From Verrucomicrobia bacterium 12-59-8 (lineage in GTDB: Bacteria > Verrucomicrobiota > Verrucomicrobiae > Verrucomicrobiales > Verrucomicrobiaceae): a stretch of DNA of 11,766 nucleotides. The notes under the pieces were generated by a model. The model was not told the origin of the DNA and ran no database searches. It saw only the letters and a list, made by a program, of their open reading frames with translations. Made by a program: the position numbers and the translations under genes. This document shows positions 6,694 through 11,766 of this stretch, piece by piece; positions within the stretch are counted from its first letter, which is position 1, and every line of letters begins with the position of its first letter. Location of the stretch: the NCBI GenBank assembly GCA_002279765.1, contig NCCR01000116.1, positions 26,396 to 38,161 on the forward strand, read 5' to 3'.

Positions 6694-7821
6694 TCAGTGC
6701 AATTCGTCGCACAAGGCCAGCGCCTTCAGGGCCTGCGCCGTGGCGATGTAGGTAATGTAGCTGTAGTTTCCACGATAGAGAGACTGCATCCACCAGCGGC
6801 CGGAAACGCGCTGCTCCTGCTTCAGCCAGGCGAGGCCGCGCTGGATGCGTTCATCTCTCGTTGGGACGTTGTTTTGGCGCATCAGTACGATGGCCAGGGC
6901 AGTCATGTAGGCATCGCTTTCTGGTTTCGCAGCATCGGGCAGGCTGTCGATGAGCTTCACCACCGTGTCGCTCATCTTAAAATGCCAGTCGCCTAGAGCG
7001 GACATGTCGCGCAGGGACCAGCCGCCGTCGGCATGCTGTTTGGAGGACAGCAGCACCAGAGCGGCATCTCGCTGGGGTTGCGGCACGAGATCGGGCATGT
7101 AATACGCGAGTTGGAGGCGCAGGATGCGGTCGAAGTCATTCTTCGGCTGCGCTTCATGCAGCCAGGATTTCATTTTGTCGATGCGCGCGATCAGTTCGGG
7201 GGCCTTGAGGCTGGCGAGCCATCCGGGAGCGGTGGTCACGGCGCGGGCGGCTTGCAGGGTGAGTTCGAAGTCCGTGGTGATGTGCGGGATTTCGACTTCG
7301 CCATAGCTGACGAAGGAACCGTTGACGGACTGGCGCATGAGCATCTCCTGCAGCGAGCGATCCGTGTGCGTTGAGAGCTTCCCGGTCATATGCTTGTCCC
7401 ATTCTGCGAGCCCCATGGAACGCCAGATGCTCGTCCAGGAGCCGCCGTAGTATTTGATGCCATCCTTTTCCGTTTCTTTCTGCGAAGTGACCTTCTCAGG
7501 CACGGTTTTGACGAAGTCCGCCAGCACCTCCTCCAGTGGCAGGCCAAGCTGTTTTGACAAAGCCGGGCGTTCGCTCAGGTAGGGGCCGGTGGTGTGGCAA
7601 TTCACGCAGGTTTTCTCGCGCACCCAGCAGATGGCACCATCGTCGAGGTATCTGGCGGCGGCTTTGATGGTGTCGGGGCCAAAGGCTTTTACTTTCGGTT
7701 CATCAGCCGTGGGCAGGCTGACCTGAATGCCTGCCGTCTGATATTGAAACTCGGGCTTGGGCTTCGATTCAGCGGCGAACACCACGGTGGTGGTCAGCAA
7801 GAGGAAATAGGCGTGCTTCAT
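6694..7821 (-). CDS. Secreted heme-c protein with squalene-cyclase-type alpha-toroid
   Basis: A 375-residue protein. The start at 7821 begins a Sec signal peptide (MKHAYFLLLTTTVVFAA, cleavage near 16-17) and makes a 4-base ATGA overlap with the upstream GNAT gene; the frame's upstream extension is antigenic noise inside that gene. A CVNCH heme-c attachment site is at 72-76, and the rest is helical. The segment at 329-344 (RGLAWLKQEQRVSGRW) matches the QW repeat of squalene-hopene cyclases, and QHADGGWSL near 262 and LMRQSVNGSF near 160 look like weaker repeats. No DxDD catalytic acid motif is visible, so it is probably not an active cyclase; a periplasmic electron-transfer or substrate-binding role is possible. 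It is the last gene of the operon and ends 3 bases from the convergent regulator gene. Confidence 0.78.
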   Translation of the reverse strand: MKHAYFLLLTTTVVFAAESKPKPEFQYQTAGIQVSLPTADEPKVKAFGPDTIKAAARYLDDGAICWVREKTCVNCHTTGPYLSERPALSKQLGLPLEEVLADFVKTVPEKVTSQKETEKDGIKYYGGSWTSIWRSMGLAEWDKHMTGKLSTHTDRSLQEMLMRQSVNGSFVSYGEVEIPHITTDFELTLQAARAVTTAPGWLASLKAPELIARIDKMKSWLHEAQPKNDFDRILRLQLAYYMPDLVPQPQRDAALVLLSSKQHADGGWSLRDMSALGDWHFKMSDTVVKLIDSLPDAAKPESDAYMTALAIVLMRQNNVPTRDERIQRGLAWLKQEQRVSGRWWMQSLYRGNYSYITYIATAQALKALALCDELH

Positions 7822-8474
7822 GCACGAGCCTGTACGCTGCGACACTCGGCAATCAATCGTCCGAGCGGAATTGAATCGTCTTCGTAAAGCCAGCGGCGGA
7901 ACGCGGTGGCAATCTGCGGCCACTCGTGGTCAAGCATGGCAAACCACGCTGTGTCCCGGTTTTCGCCTTTGACGATCATGTGCTGTCGGAAGATGCCTTC
8001 AAACAAGAAGCCGAGGCGGAGCGCGGCGTTGCGGCTGGGTTCATTGCGTGCATCGCATTTCCACTCCATGCGTCGGTAGCCGAGGTCCTCAAAGCAGTGA
8101 CGCAGCAGCAGGTAGCAGGCTTCGGTGTTCGCCTTGGTGCGTTGTGCTGCGGGAGCATACCAAATATTGCCCAGTTCTGCCACGCCGTGCTCAGCGCGGA
8201 TGCTCATGAGCGAAATGCTGCCGAGGCAGTGCTGTGTCTCGGAATTGCGCACGGCATAGGCGATCACGTTTGGTGTGGCCTGCCATTCGCGGAGGAAGGC
8301 GGCTTGCTCTTGGACATTAGCAAACGGGCCGCGTGGCATGTATTGCCATAGTTTGCGTGTTGTTTCATCGACGTGCGAGATGGCAAAAAGTTCTGCCACA
8401 TCAGCTGAGACTTCGAGTGGAGTGAGCGTGATTGACCGGCCTTCGAAGCGCTGTGGAGTGGGCTGGGGTTTCAT
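7818..8474 (-). CDS. GNAT-family N-acetyltransferase (RimJ/RimL-like)
   Basis: A 218-residue cytoplasmic acetyl-CoA-dependent acetyltransferase. It begins with the usual first strand (RFEGRSITLTPL), continues with the strand-4 segment ELGNIWYAPAAQRTKANTEA leading into the acetyl-CoA-binding helix, and has the C-terminal NEPSRNAALRLGFLFEG motif of RimJ/RimL-like proteins. About 30 residues follow the core fold, making it slightly longer than a minimal GNAT. The acceptor is unknown: a protein N-terminus, an antibiotic or a polyamine are all possible. The gene starts one base after the OsmC stop codon and its stop overlaps the next gene's start, so translation is probably coupled. Its presence next to a paiB-like gene recalls the Bacillus paiAB pair, but the genes are not adjacent and PaiA identity is not shown. 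Confidence 0.88.
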   Translation of the reverse strand: MKPQPTPQRFEGRSITLTPLEVSADVAELFAISHVDETTRKLWQYMPRGPFANVQEQAAFLREWQATPNVIAYAVRNSETQHCLGSISLMSIRAEHGVAELGNIWYAPAAQRTKANTEACYLLLRHCFEDLGYRRMEWKCDARNEPSRNAALRLGFLFEGIFRQHMIVKGENRDTAWFAMLDHEWPQIATAFRRWLYEDDSIPLGRLIAECRSVQARA

Positions 8475-8475
8475 G

Positions 8476-8940
8476 TCAGTCTCTTGGTTGCACGATCACT
8501 TTTGTCTTGATCGAATTGGCGATGAAGCATTGTTCGTGCGCGAGGTGATGCAGGTGTTCGACTTCAGTGTCTTTCGGCTTTTTGTCACCGCCCCATACGA
8601 TGCGGGGCTGCAAGGTGATCTGGCTGATCCAGAGTGCGCCGCGTTCGTTTTTCGTCATGATGCCTTCTGCTGCATCATCATAGCTCTCGGGGAGGAGGCC
8701 AGCGTCACAGGCCACGTGGAGGAACCAGAGCATGTGGCAGCTGGAGACGGAAGCGATGAACATCTCTTCGGGGTCGATGCCTGCAGGGTTTGACCAAGGA
8801 GCGGGCACAATCTGCGGGGAGGGGGAGCCGGGCATAGTGGCACCACCGTCGAAGAGAAGGGTGTGCTCGCGGGAGTAGCGGCGGCTAAGGAAATCGGGGT
8901 CATTGTTCTTCCAGCGGACGGTGGCGGTGTGTTTGGACAT
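8476..8940 (-). CDS. OsmC/Ohr-family peroxiredoxin
   Basis: A 154-residue cytoplasmic protein of the usual length for OsmC-like thiol peroxidases, which reduce organic hydroperoxides. The two redox cysteines are present: C68 in FIASVSSCHMLWF and C138 in HEQCFIANSIKTKV. The N-terminal strand (TATVRWKN) and PEEMFIASV helix entry are also typical. It looks closer to the OsmC-like/YhfA-type branch than to classical Ohr, but that is a judgement by eye. The gene begins 4 bases after the PaiB-like stop and ends one base before the GNAT gene. A purine-rich stretch (AAGGAAAG) lies 12-19 bases before the start, inside the upstream gene. Confidence 0.9.
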   Translation of the reverse strand: MSKHTATVRWKNNDPDFLSRRYSREHTLLFDGGATMPGSPSPQIVPAPWSNPAGIDPEEMFIASVSSCHMLWFLHVACDAGLLPESYDDAAEGIMTKNERGALWISQITLQPRIVWGGDKKPKDTEVEHLHHLAHEQCFIANSIKTKVIVQPRD

Positions 8941-8944
8941 AACA

Positions 8945-9556
8945 TCAGAGTCTTTCCTTCATCATTTTGGCTGTGTCACGATCAGTCTGATCCATGCTGT
9001 CTTCTAGCATGGCGATGACAGATAGTGCATCTTGTGGACGGTTTTGGCTGAGTTTGAACTTGCCTTCGAGGCGAGTGATTTCGATTTCGATGCCGACGAT
9101 TCCTTTCATGAGGCCATCGCGGAATTCGGCGGGGAGGGTGCCGTGCCAGCGGTTGGGCCGTTCGGCTTCGTAGAACTCGACCAGATCGTGGAGCATCTGG
9201 GCAAAGCGGTCATGCTGCGTCACGATGCGTGGAATGCCATATGCATGTACGGCGGTGTAGTTCCAGGTGGGGACGGCGGGCTCGGTGACGTACCAGGCCG
9301 GGGAGATGTATGCATGGGGGCCGGTGAAGATGACGAGGACTTCGGTGTTGGAAAAATGGCGCCATTGAGGATTGGCGCGGGCCATGTGGGAGAGCAGACA
9401 ACCGTGCGAACCTTGTGTCGGATTCAGCAAAACGGGCATGTGTGTGGCCTGCGGAATTTTGCCGTCGTGTGATACGATGGTGGCAAAGCTGTGCTGGCGC
9501 ATGAAGGCGTTCAGCGTGTCGCGGTCATCGATCTGGAAATGCGATGGGGTGTACAT
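8945..9556 (-). CDS. PaiB-like FMN-binding protein
   Basis: A 203-residue protein. The ATG at 9556 is chosen because it gives the typical PaiB start MYTPSHF; longer in-frame starts run into the upstream VOC gene. Family segments appear in order: ATHMPVLL near 40-47, HMARANPQW near 58-66, FTGPHAYISPAWY near 78-90 and VPTWNYTAVHAYG near 95-107. The fold is a flavin-reductase-like split barrel that binds FMN. In Bacillus subtilis PaiB is described as a repressor acting on sporulation and protease genes, paired with the polyamine acetyltransferase PaiA, but most bacterial homologues are uncharacterised. There is no DNA-binding helix-turn-helix visible. It sits one base after the VOC stop and 4 bases before the OsmC start. 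Confidence 0.9.
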   Translation of the reverse strand: MYTPSHFQIDDRDTLNAFMRQHSFATIVSHDGKIPQATHMPVLLNPTQGSHGCLLSHMARANPQWRHFSNTEVLVIFTGPHAYISPAWYVTEPAVPTWNYTAVHAYGIPRIVTQHDRFAQMLHDLVEFYEAERPNRWHGTLPAEFRDGLMKGIVGIEIEITRLEGKFKLSQNRPQDALSVIAMLEDSMDQTDRDTAKMMKERL

Positions 9557-9557
9557 T

Positions 9558-9938
9558 TCAAAGCTGGTTCGAAACCTCAAGGAGATTGCCGTCGGGATCG
9601 CGAAAGTAAACTGAGAGGATGGGGCCCTGAGCACCGGTGCGACTTACCGGGCCGCTTTCGATCATGATGGCATTACTTTTGATGGACTGGATGACCTGCT
9701 CCAGCGGAGTCGTGGTGATGAAACAGAGATCGGCTGATCCGGCACATGGTGTTGCCGCATGTGGCCGAATGGGTACGGACTCAGGGTGTAGATTTATTTT
9801 TTGCAGGCCGAATTTGAGTGCGTGCCTATTCTCTCCAAACACTTCATGGGTCATGCCGAGCACCTGTGTGTAGAAGCGGATCGAGGCTTGCAGGTCGTGA
9901 ACAGTAAGCACGAGGTGGTCGATGCGATCCAGTGTCAT
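9558..9938 (-). CDS. VOC-family (glyoxalase/dioxygenase fold) protein
   Basis: A 126-residue protein with the two beta-alpha-beta-beta-beta units of the vicinal-oxygen-chelate fold. The first unit starts RIDHLVLTVHDL and includes FYTQVLGM; the second ends YFRDPDGNLLEVS. The candidate metal ligands are H8, H51 and E121, the normal set for one subunit's half-site. Such proteins include glyoxalases, fosfomycin-resistance enzymes and ring-cleaving dioxygenases, and the sequence alone does not say which. It overlaps the hydrolase gene by 4 bases (ATGA) and ends one base before the PaiB-like gene, so it should be translated in coupling with both. Confidence 0.88.
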   Translation of the reverse strand: MTLDRIDHLVLTVHDLQASIRFYTQVLGMTHEVFGENRHALKFGLQKINLHPESVPIRPHAATPCAGSADLCFITTTPLEQVIQSIKSNAIMIESGPVSRTGAQGPILSVYFRDPDGNLLEVSNQL

Positions 9939-10909
9939 GGCTTTTTCACTTCTGGCCGTGCAGGGATCGGTGTGGTGTCGATGGTGGTATCGGAACCGAG
10001 CAGGGTTTTGCTGATGAAGAGCTTGGCGCGGGCGATGACTTCGGGATGACTGACGGAGCTGTGGCCGCCGTTGGTGATTGGGATGAGCAGTGATGGTACG
10101 CCGGTTTTTTGTAGTGCGGCGTGAATCGTTTCAGCGTGGAGAAAGGCGACGCGCTGGTCGGCGGTGCCGTGGAAGGTGATGAAGGGTGGGTCGTCTTTGG
10201 TGACGTAGGTCACGGGTGAGGCGGCAACTGCTTCGGCGTGCTTTTCTTCGTAGTTGCCGCCGAGGAGACCGATCACTGCATCGTCTTTGAGGACTGGCTT
10301 CTTTTCTTTGTCGAACATGAGGGCCTGAGTGAAGTCTTGGGGGCCGCAGAGGTTGACGACGCATTGGACGCGGCTGCTGAAGGCGGTGTTGGGGCCGAGG
10401 TCGCCTTCGAGTTCTTTGACGTCGCCGCTGGTGCCGATGAGGGAGGAGAGATGGCCGCCGGCGGAGCTGCCCATGACGGCGATTTTGTCGGGATCTAGAT
10501 TGTATTCTTTGGCGTGGGCGCGGATCCAGCGGATGGCGGCTTTGCAGTCATAGACTTGCGCGGGCCAGTGGGCTTCTTTGGTGAGTCGATAACCGACGGC
10601 GACGGAGGCGTAGTCGCCAGTGCGGGCGAACTGGATGGCGGCGGCGGCGTAGCCGAGGCGGTCGCCATTGACCCAGCCGCCGCCGTGAATGAGGGCGACG
10701 ACAGGGAGGGGCTTGTCGGTGTTGCGTTTCTTGGGGAGGTAGAGATCGACCTTCTGTTTGGCGTTATCGTTGCCGGCGTAGGGTTGATCGAGATGGAGAT
10801 CGACCTGGCTTTTTTCGGCGGCGGTTTGGGCGTTGGTTTTTTGAGCGGTGAGGTCTTGTGCCCAGAGCGGGGAGGTGGCGAGGAGCAGGAGTGGAAAGAG
10901 GTGTTTCAT
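9935..10909 (-). CDS. Secreted alpha/beta hydrolase (BD-FAE/esterase-lipase type)
   Basis: A 324-residue protein with a Sec signal peptide (MKHLFPLLLLATSPLWA, cleavage after A17), so probably periplasmic. The oxyanion-hole motif HGGGW is at 75-79. The nucleophile elbow GSSAG at 147-151 places the catalytic serine at S149. The other triad members are likely D251 (HGTADQRV) and H283 (NGGHS). All catalytic residues are present. This is the pattern of bacterial feruloyl-esterase-like and hormone-sensitive-lipase-like carboxylesterases; a role in removing acyl groups from carbohydrate is plausible. The proline-rich tail after residue 305 is probably disordered. The stop overlaps the VOC start. Its own start follows the frameshifted GNAT gene by 31 bases, so a promoter there is possible but not evident. 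Confidence 0.9.
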   Translation of the reverse strand: MKHLFPLLLLATSPLWAQDLTAQKTNAQTAAEKSQVDLHLDQPYAGNDNAKQKVDLYLPKKRNTDKPLPVVALIHGGGWVNGDRLGYAAAAIQFARTGDYASVAVGYRLTKEAHWPAQVYDCKAAIRWIRAHAKEYNLDPDKIAVMGSSAGGHLSSLIGTSGDVKELEGDLGPNTAFSSRVQCVVNLCGPQDFTQALMFDKEKKPVLKDDAVIGLLGGNYEEKHAEAVAASPVTYVTKDDPPFITFHGTADQRVAFLHAETIHAALQKTGVPSLLIPITNGGHSSVSHPEVIARAKLFISKTLLGSDTTIDTTPIPARPEVKKP

Positions 10910-10940
10910 GGAGGGCAGAGTACGCGGAAATTGGCGAAAA

Positions 10941-11452
10941 CTAACGGCGGCGGTAAATCAGCATCGGCATGCCGAGGATGGTTTCCTTGTGGGAGCAGTC
11001 AAAGCCAAGTTTTTCCAGCACACGTTGGGAACGTAGGTGGTCGGGATGCACGTCTGCGAACAGCGGTTCCGCTGAGTGGTGTGTGTCAAACCATTCGAGC
11101 CAGGCAAGGCCCACCTCAATCGCGTAACCCTGGCCCCAGTATGGTTTCGCCAGACGAAAGCCGAGCTCAATGCGTTTGCCGTCGGGGAGATAAAACAAAC
11201 CGCTGTCGCCCATGGCCTTGCCGGTTTCCCGATGAAGGATCAGCCGCTTGCTGAAGCCATGAAGTCTTTGATGTTCGCTGTATCGGTGGATGCGGCGGCG
11301 CGAGTCCTCCAGCGTGAGGTCCGCGCCTCCTGGAATGAACTGCATCACCTCGAAATCAGAGAACCATTCAAAGGCATGTTCCGCATCCGTTTCCTCGAAT
11401 GGCGCATGCGGGTGCGCTCGGTTTCGATCCAGTGATGGTTCGGGAGTGGCAT
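10941..11452 (-). pseudogene. GNAT-family acetyltransferase, frameshifted near the N-terminus
   Basis: From GTG at 11348 to the TAG at 10941 the frame codes for a GNAT domain: MQFIPGG, ALGLA-like helices, RLAKPYWGQGYAIE as the acetyl-CoA loop at about 90-103 of the restored protein, and SQRVLEKLGF near the C-terminus. This piece lacks the first strand and helix. The missing part is found upstream: from ATG at 11452, one frame reads WIETERTRMR, the canonical GNAT first strand, and the frame of the main ORF continues with PFEETDAEHAFEWFSDFEV. The two join if one base is added at about 11401-11402, restoring roughly 170 residues. Either the gene is recently inactivated, or the base was lost in sequencing or assembly; expression of the shorter GTG-initiated form cannot be excluded. 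The substrate is unknown. Confidence 0.8.
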
Positions 11453-11504
11453 GGGCTTGTCAACGCTGGGAGAAGCTCTTGATATTGCATCCGCAGGTGA
11501 ATTT

Positions 11505-11702
11505 TCAGGGGCTAAAGGACGGTGCCTTTTTTCCATGCCACAATGCGTCAAAAGCAACTCCCATGAAGGCTGAAATCCGTTGGTTCTCGACAAATCTGTT
11601 CCCCATAATGCTGTTGACGTAGTCGACAGCATTGTTTCTCATCAAGTAGTTCGCTTCAAGAATGAAACCGCCCTTCCAGCTTGAGAGACCGGCGCTCCAC
11701 AT
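11505..11702 (-). CDS. Small hypothetical ORF of doubtful reality
   Basis: A 65-residue minus-strand frame beginning MWSAGLSSWKGG and ending KAPSFSP. In its favour are a GAGG six bases before the ATG, a G/C-leaning third codon position, and composition (several Trp, Tyr and Asn) that is not typical of random GC-rich frames. Against it, it spans the palindrome at 11607-11633, overlaps the possible plus-strand gene start at 11662, and matches no family I recognise. There is no signal peptide, membrane segment or known motif. If it is not a gene, 11453-11661 is simply a 209-base divergent intergenic region. Confidence 0.25.
   Translation of the reverse strand: MWSAGLSSWKGGFILEANYLMRNNAVDYVNSIMGNRFVENQRISAFMGVAFDALWHGKKAPSFSP
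11607..11633. repeat. 27-base near-perfect palindrome
   Basis: Arms AATGCTGTTGAC (11607-11618) and GTCGACAGCATT (11622-11633) are inverted complements with a single mismatch, separated by GTA. No run of T follows on either strand that would make a convincing intrinsic terminator. It lies 29 bases before a possible plus-strand start at 11662 and about 150 bases upstream of the GNAT start at 11452, so a dimeric repressor operator is the simplest reading. That role is inferred. Confidence 0.5.
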
Positions 11703-11766
11703 ACGCGTCCTCTATGGCTTTTTGGCGATATTCATCATATCGTTCTCTTCGGTCTTCGTCGCTCTC
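11662..11766 (+). CDS. Possible start of a membrane protein, cut by window edge
   Basis: From the ATG at 11662 the plus strand is open for 35 codons to the window edge. It reads as a short charged segment (MKPPFQLERPALHIR) followed by a strongly hydrophobic stretch (VLYGFLAIFIISFSSVFVAL), as expected of a membrane anchor or signal. About 70 percent of third codon positions are G or C, against about half for the overlapping minus-strand frame at 11656-11766, which favours this strand in a GC-rich genome. It would be divergent from the GNAT gene at 11452. No family can be assigned from so short a piece, and no Shine-Dalgarno sequence is visible. Confidence 0.4.
   Translation, partial: MKPPFQLERPALHIRVLYGFLAIFIISFSSVFVAL

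Noticed and set aside
11656..11766. Minus-strand charged C-terminal fragment running in from the right edge
   Set aside because: Only 36 residues, weaker third-position GC than the opposite frame, which reads as a membrane-protein start. It remains possible and is noted under findings.
1..11766. CRISPR arrays, insertion sequences, tRNA genes, phage genes
   Set aside because: No regularly spaced repeats, transposase motifs or tRNA-like folds were noticed on either strand.

Overview
The window looks like a GC-rich Gram-negative chromosome from the Verrucomicrobiota (Prosthecobacter-like) or, less likely, the Planctomycetota. This rests on gene content, not on a marker gene. It has Tat-exported FAD oxidoreductases, a secreted concanavalin-like (DUF1080-type) protein, a PAS-AraC regulator, and a secreted heme-c protein with squalene-cyclase-type repeats. 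Most start codons lack a recognisable Shine-Dalgarno sequence. There are no rRNA or tRNA genes, CRISPR arrays, transposases or phage genes.

Left half (1-6690), a probable carbohydrate or sugar-acid oxidation locus. On the minus strand, reading leftward from 4223, are a HUMPS-family (hexulose-phosphate synthase / keto-gulonate-phosphate decarboxylase-like) enzyme, a zinc-dependent medium-chain dehydrogenase, a secreted orphan that may be a TIM barrel, a secreted concanavalin-like protein, and then after a 168-base gap a Tat-exported FAD oxidoreductase cut off by the window edge. Divergent from the HUMPS gene, on the plus strand, are a second Tat-exported FAD oxidoreductase and a PAS-AraC regulator. 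A 28-base bipartite sequence recurs almost unchanged, in the same orientation, upstream of the HUMPS gene and of the truncated flavoprotein gene. It contains a direct repeat with a 21-base period, as expected of an AraC-family operator, and is the most interesting signal here. It suggests that the regulator controls both flavoproteins and the cytoplasmic enzymes as one regulon.

Right half (6694-11452), a compact minus-strand operon. In transcription order it holds a frameshifted GNAT acetyltransferase, a secreted alpha/beta hydrolase, a VOC-family protein, a PaiB-like FMN-binding protein, an OsmC-like peroxiredoxin, an intact GNAT acetyltransferase, and a secreted protein combining a CXXCH heme site with an alpha-toroid (QW-motif) domain. 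From the hydrolase onward, adjacent genes overlap by 4 bases or are separated by 1-4 bases, which implies translational coupling. The mix suggests detoxification or stress functions, but no single pathway is evident.

Right edge (11453-11766). This stretch is less GC-rich and holds an almost perfect 27-base palindrome, a small ORF of uncertain reality, and what may be the start of a plus-strand membrane protein. The strand of the last 110 bases cannot be settled from the sequence alone.
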